The translations under genes were made by a program, and so were the position numbers. A DNA stretch of 64,000 bases from Mesostigma viride (Eukaryota > Streptophyta > Mesostigmatophyceae > Mesostigmatales > Mesostigmataceae), in NCBI GenBank assembly GCA_009746045.1, contig RPFO01000079.1, positions 2,528,174-2,592,173 on the forward strand, written 5' to 3'. The notes beneath the pieces were generated by a model that saw only the letters and a list, made by a program, of their open reading frames with translations, was not told the DNA's origin and made no database searches. Positions within the stretch are counted from its first letter, which is position 1, and each line of letters begins with the position of its first letter. Below, in pieces: positions 22,528 through 33,500 of this stretch.

Positions 22528-23338
22528 AAGTAAGTAAGTACAAGTTTGCGTGTCATGCGATAAGGCATGCCACGGAGTACTATGCTAATCTCGATCATTA
22601 GAAAAAAGAATTACACAAAAGTTTAAACAAATATCGTCTGCATCATTCCCCAACCATTTTAAAAGCACTAGATGGGGATGTAATCCTCATCCGAGCTGTC
22701 CTCTACTGTAATGGCAGACAAGGCGGTAGTGTAGCGGCTATCCTCAGGGCCAATAACCTCCACCTGCGGACTTCTACCCTGGCTATAGCAACGGGCCGCG
22801 GGGCCTGTGGGGAGAAAACAGGAGCATACCCCTCAGGAAGGTGCTTATCGCAGATGGCAGCCTATTTCTCCTTGCCAATCATGCGGGCCGGCGCCGAGTA
22901 CGGATAGTCCCAGAAGCCCTGCATCTTCAAGCAGTTGTGTCACATAGGTCCGGGTCGCGCCGCGCCGGTGCCGGGCGCGCGCAAGTTTGCCAGTGGGTTG
23001 CGATGGGACAATGGGACCCTGCCATATACGATGATTTATCTAGTACCAAATCCGAAAGGCTTGCATCACTCCCCGGACAGGAGAACTTTTGCGGATGACT
23101 GTAGGTGTAAGTTGGCGATGCCATGGTAACCGGAGACGTCCGTCCTATAGTCAGCAAAATTGGTGCGAGAGGTCCCCAGTTCGATTCCGGTCGGATTCAT
23201 TTGCAGATCGCGTTTTCCGCGTTTTCCGCGGCCCGGCACTGAACGCAAAGGTTTTCACCTTTGCGGAGTGTCTGATCAGAATATACGAGGAGGAGGCTGG
23301 TTGTCTCCTTGATATAGGAGGAGGTGTCTACCTGGTTC
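22528..23338 (-). mobile_element. LINE RT-D, C-terminus and 3' UTR, interrupted by a SINE
   Basis: On the minus strand from 23338 the sequence reads NQVDTSS, then after the SINE a frame with ARHRRGATRTYVTQLLEDAG and LLGLSV. This parallels TNQVDTS…EQLVEDMGGLGLSV of RT-C. After frameshifts it ends EDSSDEDYIPI-stop near 22671. The 3' UTR has the ATGATGCAGACGATATTTG and CATGACACGCAAA blocks and a short (ACTT)n tail at 22528-22543. A stub resembling the Penelope-like 3' end sits at 23293-23318. This copy holds the empty site of the piggyBac-like element at 7830-9518. Confidence 0.7.
23032..23280 (+). mobile_element. SINE with tRNA-like B box, copy 1, with TSD
   Basis: This 249-bp element is flanked by ATATACGA at 23024-23031 and 23281-23288. 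It contains a Pol III B-box match (AGTTCGATTCC, GGTTCGANTCC-like) preceded by GAGAGGTCCCC, as in a tRNA T-arm, and a weak A-box-like stretch TAGTCAGCAAAATTGG upstream. Its 3' part has two TTTTCCGCG repeats and a perfect GCAAAGG…CCTTTGC hairpin near the end. There is no open reading frame. Copies 2 (38663-38847) and 3 (51550-51794, inverted) define the family. Confidence 0.83.
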
Positions 23339-23643
23339 ATTAATTAATTAATGCATAGCCTAACCAGCCGTAGCCAACAGACATCAGCCAGCCTAGCTAT
23401 GCGCTTCGCATAGCACTGCTTGTTTGCTCACGTCTCCATCGCAATGTAATGCTCACACGGGACATATTGCACCCACAGGGGATGCCCCGGATCGTTTAGT
23501 TAGACGGGTCCGATTGAGCACCCTGCATGTGGCATGCCTGTGGCGTGAGGGAAGGGGGGGGTCTCTGCGGCCCCCCTAGGTACCCGTTGTGCACACTCAG
23601 GGATTAAAACTCCGTGACTTCCCAACGGGAGCACATGTTTTAT
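23339..23643 (+). mobile_element. ORF1-B-like 3' fragment
   Basis: Diverged copy of the ORF1-B 3' UTR: ATGCTCACACGGGACATATTGC, CACCCACAGGG and GGGGTCTCTGC blocks, then GGATTAAAACTCCGTGACTTCC and CAACGGGAGCACATG. It is more diverged than the other copies, so it is older or from a subfamily. Confidence 0.7.
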
Positions 23644-23645
23644 TA

Positions 23646-23825
23646 ATATTCATCATCCTGAACAACTCAACGCGGAAAAGATAACGGCAGGCTCGAGCTA
23701 CCATGGTCCGGATTCTCCCAATATCTGGCCGGCGCTGGTTGCCTCCTGGATAATTATTTTGATGAGATTAGCGTAGTACTACGTGGCATGCCCATGCACA
23801 TGACACGCAAGTGCTTACTTACTGC
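23646..23825 (+). mobile_element. Penelope-like 3' end joined to an RT-D tail
   Basis: 23646-23748 matches the Penelope-like 3' terminus (CATCATCCTGAACAACTC, GATAACGGCAGGCTCGAG, GGTTGCCTCC). From about 23753 to 23825 it matches the RT-D 3' end (GATGAGATTAGCGTAGTACT, CATGACACGCAAGTGCTTAC). Confidence 0.65.
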
Positions 23826-24370
23826 ACGGGCGCTGGGAGCTGACAGCCTGACACGTTGACCAGGTCACCGCCTGAATGAGTCATGCCAGACGGAATTGGG
23901 TGCATGCCATGCACATGGCTATTCTGATGCACATGGCTATGGTGCCCGACTGGGCACGGCGCGGCATGTGCACTACATACATGTTGACCAGTACCATGCG
24001 CACCAACTAGCACAGAAATCCTATGCTAGAACTTGTCCTCATGCAACCTTGGCTGTCTCACATGTGTCAAATGAAACGTGCTTCGTTCATAGTCCTTTAC
24101 TTGGGCACACGCCAAGGCTGGTCAATGAAAAAAAGAAGCTTGGGTTAAAACCACTGTGTTCACAGCAACAACTTTTATTGCCAATACCGATGTGTACTAG
24201 TAAGCTTGCTAGACTACTACAAGATGGACGCGCCACGTAGCAACCAAGAACAAATCTGCATCACCGTGCAAGCGCACTAAGTAATACACCGATAGTACCC
24301 TATGCTATACCTGGACCGCCCACCCTGCACACACGCAGGTTGAAGAGACCATGCGTTGCTACTCTGGAGG
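23826..24370. other. Unassigned stretch
   Basis: No gene or element is recognised upstream of the end of ClpR2. A plus-strand frame at 23896-24240 has ordinary composition but no recognisable domain. Confidence 0.4.
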
Positions 24371-24373
24371 ATG

Positions 24374-24378
24374 TTACA
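24374..24378 (-). promoter_or_regulatory. TGTAA poly(A) signal candidate
   Basis: TGTAA occurs on the minus strand 15 bases after the ClpR2-like stop codon. TGTAA is the usual polyadenylation signal in chlorophyte algae. The short spacing makes it only a candidate. Confidence 0.4.
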
Positions 24379-24393
24379 GTAGGATAAGAGTTT

Positions 24394-27300
24394 TTACTCC
24401 ATCCCGCGTCCCATCCTCCTCTCCTCCATCTGGTTCATCATCAGCTCGCGCTCGTAGTCCTTCTTCTCCACGAGCCGCAGGCCCTTCGACGAGATCACGT
24501 GGTCCACGATGCCAAAGTCCTTGGCCATCTCGGCCGTCATGTAGCGGCGCTCGGAGATGAAGTCGCGCACATAGCGTGGGTCGCGCCCGGTCTTGTGCGC
24601 GAGGATGTTGACCATGTTGATCGCGTTGTCCTCCAGCTCGTTGGCCTGAACACCCCACAGGGGGTGGATTCATCACCAATTCATCGAACAAGTGCACCAG
24701 AACAAGACCGCGAGAAAACGAATAATGAAGATATAACGAGACCATGAGCACAGACGACACTACATGTCCTCCAGCTCGTCGCCTTGTCACCCAAGGTAAA
24801 ATAAAATGACTCAGTGACGATATGCCCCAGGACATTGTAATAACAAAATGCTTTTGCATAATCGGTGTGGTGTTTTGCATCATCCATTCTAGTGCGCACT
24901 CCTCTACTGGTACTCCACCACGCCATACCTTGATGACCAGGTCGGCCACGGAGCCCTGAGACGGGTTGATGCGCGGGGGGTCCAAGATAACTGCAGGGTG
25001 GCGGGCCAGGGGTGGCGGTGGTGGAGCAAGCAGGCAAAGCACACGCGAGCACAGAGCGGGAAAAATGAGAGCTCCCACCTCCAGAAAGCACAAAAGTAAC
25101 ACAACTACAAATGACCACCAGGCCAAGAAACTTTACCCAGCCAGGCCAAACGTTTTATTCACCGGCAAGCCCAACACGAGCGCCCATAGTTCATACTTGC
25201 GCATGTACCTCCTAGGGTGAGCTACACACTCCTATTTTAAACTGATAACCCGAAGGCGAGCTATGTACTCCCTAGGCGAGCTTAACTCTCCTATCAAGAG
25301 CTAAGCACGTTCTATGGTGACCAATACATCCTATGGTAAGCAATACAGCCCTATGGTGAGCTACAAACTCCGAGGGTGGGCTATAGACTCCTACGATGAG
25401 CTAGGCCACACTGTATCGGCCACTCACTCCTCGCGTTGGGCTGCGCGTGTCGGTGCCCCTTGGTGCCGCACGCCAGGATCATGGCGGCCTGCCCGCTGCA
25501 GCGCGACACGGCGACCGTGTTCACCGTCATCGACATGAACTGACAGTCGGCACAGGGACAAAGTAATGACACCGTCCCAAGCGGATAGACGCGTGCGGCG
25601 TGGGTGGGTTGGGGTGGGGAGGGGAGGTAGGAGAGGGGAAAGGTAGGCAACAGCGTTGGGAGAGGGGAGAGGCAGGCGGAGAATCTCCGGTGGGGGAGAA
25701 TGAGTAAGTTGGCGGAACAGAGATAGAAAGACGGTTGATACATGAAAGAGAATAGGAGCACCGGGTAAAAATCATAGACCTCTGGTTGCCATAACAAGAT
25801 AACAAAACACAAAACCACTGCATAATGGGGGAGGGGTGGGGTGAGGGTGGAAGAAGGGGAATCCAAATCTAAAGGATTCTGTGTGATGCCAGGGGCAGCG
25901 GAGAGGCCCTGTACACGCCGCAGGATGGAACCATGCGGGCAATACAGAAGCAGCGCTACCCTATGCATCGTGTACATAAACACCATGTGAGGACACCCCC
26001 CCAAAAAACGGCTCAAGGCCCTTACTATGATCACGAACTACTAGCAGTGCATGTCTGTCACCTGGTGACTAATGGCAGCAAGCTGTCAGTCATTAAAAAC
26101 ACGGGAGGGGTTGGCGCATGGTAGAGCCGGTACTTGTAACTGTCCTCGGGACGCCACCATGCCCAGCTTGGTGGAAGAAAACAACACCATGACGAGCACC
26201 ACGGCATGGGACAGGTCACCTCTCATATCGCAGCATACAACCCACATAGGAACGTATGCTGCCAGCGAAAGAGATAATCAAAGGGCAACAGGCAGACAGG
26301 GGTGGGGGCCACACAATAATCTAGTGCTGCTGTCATGTGCATGATAAATAAAATCTGCCGGGAACAAGCAGCCGGGGGGGGGGGGGGGGGGGGGGCGAGG
26401 TGCCCTTTGAGATTGTTATTATTAAGCAACTACATACCACATACCAGCATTTAACAAGCTTCCTATGAAGTCACCACATCGCACACACACGAGCTAACAA
26501 AAACAGTCACTACCATTGAACATGTACTGCTCAGTGCTAGACACAGCACGCACCAGCAGGGAGTCAGCCACCGCAGTCGCCTCCGTCTCAAAACCCAGCG
26601 ACTGCTTCTCGTCGTTCTGCACAGAAGGGGGGGGGGGGGGGGGGGGGGTGCATTTTCGTGTTCGTATTCGTGTGCGTGTGCGTGCGCATATGTGATGGGG
26701 TCAGCAGGAAAAAAAAAAAAAAAAAAAAAGCGCGCAAATACCCAGCGCGCCAAGTGGGGACAAAGTAGCGGATATAAGGCCAGGAGCGGAAAAAAACGCA
26801 CCGCAAGCGAAGCAGAATGAGAGGAGAGAAATGCGAACAAAACATGCCATTGGTCCGCCAGTGTTTGCCCCCCATGCCCTTCCCATCACCAATCTGCCCC
26901 TCCCATGTTCCTGACAGTAGGAACATGGCGGAGGGTGAACATGCTTGTGGCGCGCAAGTCCCGCCAAGACAGCTGGCGCGCATCAAGTTGACGAGGAGTG
27001 AACATTCAAGCACCCCACCACCGCGAGAACCGAGCCAAGGTGCCAAGCCGGCCAACAACATTCGATTCGAGCAGTTGGCTCACACCGCCTCAGGCAGCAC
27101 GTGAAGCAGCAGACAGCAGTGAGGGCCCTTGTACCACGTTACGGATGCATCACCCTTGGCACGCTAATCACAATGCCCTAGTAATGCATCTTGGTCACAC
27201 ATGACCGCCTGCCAGCATGGTGATTGCAACCCAGTCTAGGCGATACGCACGCGTCGGCCCCCGTGGAGACAACAGTCAGCATTACCTGCGGAGCGTTAAA

Positions 27301-29879
27301 CTGGAGAAGGGGCCAGCAGGGACCATAACGAATGGATGACTGAGGAGAGGATCATAAAGGATGGACCACCCAGTCATGCAAGTGCCTCGCGTGGGAGGTC
27401 CGACGATTACCAAGTGATGGTCATTAAAAACCTGATGCCTACCACAAGGGCTAACGTTTGAACGAGGAATACTTCACTTGTTTCCCTCCATGCAAGCGCT
27501 GACGCTTCCTGTGTGGTCCGACGCAAGAAGGCCAGCAGCGTCCAAGCGTCATCCGGGCCAATCTCTACGGCCGCACGCACGCACCTGCGTGCCGGGCGAG
27601 TTGATGTACACATAGATGGGCTTGTCGCGGTTGTCGTACTGGAGCCACAGCAGCTGCGCCACGAGCAGCTCCGTCACCGCAGGGACCAGCTGCCAGGGTG
27701 ATGAGCCGGTGTGGGGCATGGCAGCGTAAACACAATTAATTTCATACATTTTTCAGCTTCAACTGATTCCGAAACATGACAGATTGTCGTCGTCAGAGGA
27801 TAAGCTTGTACCTCACGTGCAGGGGAAATAACAGTTGTAATCACCGGGAATGGGAAATAATCAGCTGGAGGCGAACGGTCAGGCTTCTGACAAAGCTGCA
27901 CCATCGTTGAAGAATGCTTATAAACGCCAACCAGGGTTAAAAGACATGAAAATATTCCAGCAAATTCAAGCAGCAACTCTGGGGAGTGACTCTAGAGGTG
28001 AACACAAAGAAAACCAAGCGCCAGCAAGCAAACAAGAAATATGCGGCAGAGAAGGATGCCAGTGCGGCAATGGGACGGGGGAACCCAAAGAAACCCAGGC
28101 AAACGGGAGACATGGCTTTGCAAGGAAACCACCTCTCTCCCGATTCCGTATTTCCAAAGTGACACTTTGTACAGCAGCAACGCATCTAACAAAGATGAAA
28201 ATAATAAAAAAAACCTTTACTATTATCTAAAAGAACCGCGACGCACCGGCATGCCAATGTACAGGATGCGTGAGTTGAGCAGGAGGGAGGGCAGGTCGGG
28301 GGGGGGGCCCGCGCTGTTAGGGCCACCCCCGCGCGGCCCCACGCCCCCGTAGGACATGCTGGTGACCTTCGAGAAGTTGTTCGGGACGAGCGAGTTGCGG
28401 ATCGCGTACTTGGCGCTCAGGTGCTCCTGAAGAATGGGGGGGGGGGGAGACAAGGGGGGGGGGGAGGCAGAGAGCATTGAAAGGCATCAGAAGAAAACAC
28501 GGGACAAGTGGACGTAAGAGGACATGATAAATCAATCAGGGGATGTGTGAAAGGGGACGAGGGAGAGTGATTGTGCACCATGAGCTGGAATATGTTTGGG
28601 GCAGGATATCTGAGACGGAGTACGTGGGGTGGGATAAGTGGGCTAGCCTATGCGAGGTACGATACCAGGGGTTGGGTACATGGGGTGGAGTCCATGAGGT
28701 GGTGTACAAGAGGCAGAATGCAGAAGAAAGGGAATGACACGGGTGGCAGACTGATATTGAGGTACAGCGTGTGCCGTCAACGACCAGAGGAAAAATAGTG
28801 AGGTATCACACATGAGTAGAATGTATGCAATAGCCGCAACGTGCAGCTTTTCTGACAGATGCGATCTGTGACAGTAGGACCAGTCACTCTTTAACTATGA
28901 CAGGACACAAGGCACAGCTGGTTGGCACTGCCTGTGGCCATGGATACGGTATGAGCTTCGAACTTTCACATCAATAAAGAAGGCAAGGCCTCGCATATGA
29001 ACCGTGAGCATAGATAAATACAACGCGATGAAAAATAAAGATGAAACACAGCCACAAGGCGGAACGAGAGGGATAGGTAGCGAAGCGTATGCAACCAGCC
29101 CGGCAGTCATACACAGTCGAGGTGACAACGGATCTGCACACAAAAATTGAGCAGCAGGATGTGCGGCAAACCACTTATCTCGGTGGCACATCGTTTCAGC
29201 AGAGCTGATGTCCACGCGTTTTGGTTCGTGAACCAGGATGGGGGGCGAATCCCAGGTGATACTTACGGGGTCGATGGTTGGCGGGCGAAAGTTCGGCTCG
29301 CTGGCGTCAAGTCCGAACATGCGGATTTGCTTGGGCGTCAGACCGTAGAGGCTAGATGGCACCTCCAGTCCGTCGAGCATCATCTTTGGCTCTTGTACAA
29401 CCGCGGGCATCGGCTCACAGACAGCGAAGGGCTTGCCGCGACTAGACCCGCCCAACAAGGCAGGCAAGCTTTCGTAATTTTGCAACTCTGCGCAGAAAAA
29501 AAAAAACAAATTACGAAAAAGCGCTTAATTAGATCATGCATAAGAAGACTTCTCCATAAATTTTGTGGCAAGGGGTCATGATTCTAGAGTGGCCGACATG
29601 TAATACATATACAGAGCCCTGACAATTACACGTACGTTGCTCGTTCAGGTTTTCTGACAAAAACTCCTCTGGGACAAGGGGCTTCCTCAACGACATACGG
29701 ACAACGCCCGCATGACTGCTTCTCCTCGCCCCCCTAGGCATGGCTACCCCAGAGAAACTGCCGGCCTTGACGCCGACGGCCGGAGGTCCGCCACGCTTGA
29801 GCGCTCTAGAGGCAACCGGGCAATCATGACTGGACACACACGCCAGCGGGGAAACTCGTCCACACTGAAGAGTCGCCAT
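24394..29879 (-). CDS. CLPR2: Plastid Clp protease non-catalytic subunit ClpR2-like
   Basis: Predicted structural subunit of the plastid ClpPR protease core. Eight exons join in frame into 412 residues: 29879-29636, 29487-29267, 28426-28247, 27689-27585, 26616-26554, 25539-25428, 24990-24929 and 24645-24394, all with GT donors and AG acceptors. The N-terminus (MATLQCGRVSPLACV) resembles a transit peptide. The Clp fold follows: RILYIGMP|LVPAVTELLVAQ, KPIYVYINSPGTQ|NDEKQ, FETEATAVAD and CSGQAAMILACGTKGHR. By my alignment the ClpP catalytic Ser is Gly and the His is Asp, so the subunit is inactive. SPGTQNDEK and the EKKDYERE tail point to ClpR2 rather than ClpR1/3/4. A TGTAA motif lies just past the stop (24378-24374). 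It shares an upstream region with dihydroorotase. The start and exon 2 junction rest on frame continuity and targeting-like composition only. Confidence 0.88.
25190..25415 (-). repeat. Degenerate tandem repeat in ClpR2 intron 6
   Basis: About nine imperfect copies of a 20-25 base unit (CTATGGTGAGCTACAAACTCC and variants) fill the intron just after the exon 6 donor at 25428. Confidence 0.7.
26372..26729. repeat. Homopolymer runs in ClpR2 introns
   Basis: G runs at about 26372-26394 and 26627-26648 and an A run at about 26710-26729 (plus strand) flank the 63-base exon 5 (26616-26554). On the coding strand the C run at 26648-26627 forms an extreme polypyrimidine tract ending 10 bases before that exon, and the T run lies further upstream in the same intron. 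Confidence 0.85.
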
Positions 29880-30506
29880 GGCGGATGCCTTCGCCCTAAA
29901 CCTCCAACACCACGCGAGTATTGGAGGAAGGATTCGTGGCGTGCTTCATCACAGTTTTCCTCGTCTCCGTTTTCTGCATTCGATCACAAGCCCCTTTCGC
30001 CACAATCGGGAATATGGTCACTATATGGTCACTATGCGCGTCACTATACAACGCAGGCTGCCTGCGGGAGGCACCACGCAGGCAGTGTCGGAACCGGGGT
30101 ACGGCCACGGTCGGCATGCCCGGCGCGGCGCGTTCGTACGTTGGGAGCCCGGCGCGGCGCGGCGTGACGCGATCGGCGACCATATTGCCGGACGTCAGGA
30201 CAGCGCGGAGAGCCATGACGACCTTCGCCGTTCCCCCGCGGTCACGTGCTCCCACGCAAATTTTTAATGACGCCACTGTGCTTTCCTCGGGAAACAAGGC
30301 CTCCCAGTTGATCAACGCTAAAAAAGATCAACAACGAAGCGGAATACATGAACGCGTTTCTAGACCAATCCTACTTTGCACACCTGTGCGTAGCCATTTA
30401 GTCGAGTAGCTTTTGAGGACATTGTTAAGGGCCGATCTCTGTGGAATTCTTGGAATGAGGACGTAACTACACAGTGTCAGTAGTCGCCAGTCAGACATAG
30501 GCGGAA
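29880..30506. promoter_or_regulatory. Divergent intergenic region, probable bidirectional promoter
   Basis: 627 bases separate the predicted start codons of ClpR2 (minus) and dihydroorotase (plus). The centre (about 30050-30250) is GC- and CpG-rich with repeated GGCGCGGCGCG motifs, the flanks are AT-richer, and no TATA box stands out. No convincing gene lies inside. Both products appear to go to organelles, so shared control is plausible but inferred. Confidence 0.45.
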
Positions 30507-33500
30507 ATGGCGGCACAGCTCGTGTGTGGGAAAGGACTGGCATGCATGTCGGCCATGGCGCTATCCCCATCATCAGCGTTGCCAGTCCCTTCACGAACCC
30601 GGGCATCTCTCCATGCCACAGCACTTACTTATCTTCTCCCTCGTATGCGTAGAGATAAGGGTGCATGCTCATTTTTCGGCGGGAAGCTACGCCAACAGGC
30701 TCGACACGGTGCTCCAAACCTGTTGTCAGCAGCCTCTCGTGCCTTCGTCACTAAGGCTGAGCAGGTCGATGGAACCAACAGCTTTACCATGACGCAGCCG
30801 GATGACTGGCACCTGCACTTGCGGGATGGCGGGGGGTTGAGCTCAGTGGTGCCACATACAGCTCGAGTGTTCGCGCGTGCAGGGGTAATGCCGAACCTGA
30901 CGCCCCCCGTCAAGACGTGCGCCCTGGCGGGTGCGTATCGCGAGAGGATTCTTGCCAACGTCTCGCCGTCCCTGAAGTTCGACCCGATGATGCTCGTCTA
31001 CCTGACGGACAACACCAGCCCGGAGGAAGTGGTTATTGCCAAACGGAGCAAGTTCATTCTTGGCTTCAAACTGTACCCTGCTGGCGCCACTACCAACTCC
31101 GATGCCGGGGTGAGTAAAATGCCATACACGTGGCAGATGTGTGTGCCCATACTGCCCCTGTTGACCGTGTACTCAACACCATTTGTCGGGTCTGCACAAA
31201 TTCGTACAGAATGGTGGTGGCCTGGTGCATTCCACCCTGGCGGTCTTGAGTGGACGGTCTTGTTGCAGATCTGGGGAAACTTTCTATATTTGGTGCGCGT
31301 GTTTTTTTTGTCAATGGCGTTCATGTTTGGCCATGAATGACGTGTCCTTCCTGTCAGGGCAATAGCTCCTGCTGGCACGGCTGCAACGATAGCACTGGGC
31401 TTTTTTTGCTTGCCGCAGCTGTTCCGGACATCTCGATAGCGATAAGCTGTCACTGCCCATGAGTCCACACGCCCACCCCCATGGCCCCCTGTATACATGT
31501 AGTGAGCCATACGCCTTGTGTAATGTGATGAGTATGGGGTATGCGTCATGCGTGTGATGGTCTCACTCAAGCTACCATAGCAGGCAGTCATTAATTATTA
31601 GGGCTGGCACATCCGGGTCTTTTCTCGACCCGGTCACGAACACGAACACCTGGGAAGAGTACCCGAACCCGAACACGAACATGTTCGGTACATTCCAGGT
31701 GACCCGAACACGAACACGAGCATGTACTGTTTAGCGTTAAGTGACCCGAACCCGAACCCGAACATTACCCGAACATTTTACCGAACACGAACAATTCATT
31801 GAATAAATTATAATAAGTGAGACAACTATACATAGTTTGTTGTCACTTTTCATTTCATACGGAATATACTATTATTGATTACGTAATCATTACCTGAACT
31901 AGTCCGGTCGTGCTTAGACAATTCTACAGGCTACAACCGTACAACAGCTTTGCTCTCGCCAGCGTGTCGGCGGACTCAAATCTAGGCTTTTTCATCAGAG
32001 AAGCGTTGCCGAGTCGGCTCACTGGATGGTACTACAAGGATTCCGCCAGAAAATGTTCGGTACCGGGTCAGAGGCGAACATGTTCGCCTTTCCAGGGTGA
32101 CCCGAACACGGACACGAACATGTTCTGTAAGTTTCCAGGTGACCTGAACCCGAACAGCACATGTTCGGCCGAACATTTTTGCCGACCCGAACACCGCACA
32201 TGTTCGGTATTCGCCCGAACATGTCCGTGTTCGGTATGCGGCGGATGTGCCAGCCCTATTAATTATCGAAAAGTACAGAACCAACCGGCCCTGTAAATGG
32301 GCCAGTGCTGACCCATGTACCCAAACCATGCCCAGCCAAGCCACGCATTGAATGCTCCCAACCGCGCGCAACCAACCACCGGTCCAACTCTCCCCCTACC
32401 ACATCTTATGAATCTGACCCCTCACCTTGAGCCACGCCTACCAAGGGTGGTGATGTGTTGCCTACCACTCCCTTTCTAGGCTGGTGTTGGTTGCAAGCGC
32501 GTGCTATGCTGCACGCTCCGTGCACGCATCGTGCCGCAATGGCACGCACCCACGAGCCGCTTGCATCCCCCCCAGCAGCCATGTGCGCACGGCCTGCGTG
32601 TCTGCTCATGCCTTACGTGTGCTGATTATTTAATTAAACAATCTAAAGCACGTGACTGCGTCACGTGGGTACCAATAAAGGAAGCTTCAACGCCCATACT
32701 CAATGAGCAGGGAGGGCGCCCTAGCTTCTCTCACTGCCTTAAGCGGACAGGCGACAGAGGGCTCTCTCTGCGTGATGGTGCAGGCCCACCTGTGGGTGCA
32801 ATACAACAATTATTGCCTTATACGTGCGGATGCCTGGGGCGGATTGTCACACGCATGCATCGTGCGACTAGGTGTCGTCAATGAACCTTTGGTCATCCAT
32901 TGCACTTTATACTATCACCCACATCTCGCCCATATCTGTGCTGGGGGACAGCATGGGCCCTTCGGCTGTCACAAACGCTGCCCTGCCTCCTAACGCCCCT
33001 GCCTTGATTCCCCCCTTTCCCCACCTTTTCCAACCTACTCTTCCCCCCCCCTTCCCCCCCCCCCTCCTCTCACCCCTCGTCTCCCCCCTCCTCCCCGCCC
33101 GGGCAGGTTACCTCCCTCAAGAAGGTGGGCCCGGTTCTGGAGACAATGGCCGAGCTGGGTGTCCCCTTGTGCGTGCACGGGGAGGTGACGGATCCCGCCG
33201 TGGACGTGTTTGACCGGTACGTGATGATATGAGGGGGGGGGGACGGGGACGCTTGCACGCATGACCTGCCAGCACACACGGAGCTTGGTTATCTAGCGGG
33301 TCACTTACCTTTTCCTCCTTCCTCCCTCCTTCCTGCCCCTATGGTACCTCGGCCTTTTGTTGTTCTGCTTCTTCCTTGTCCCCCCCCTTTCTTTCTACTC
33401 TTCATTTTGATGTGCACCACCCACCCGCCTACCTGCCTGCCTGCCTGCTCCCGCCCTTTTTTTCCTTGTCCCCCGTTCTCCCCACTCCCTGCTCCCTACA

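Noticed and set aside
23175-23190. tRNA gene or pseudogene at the AGTTCGATTCC motif
   Set aside because: Acceptor and anticodon stems cannot be formed, and the motif belongs to a repeated element with TSDs.
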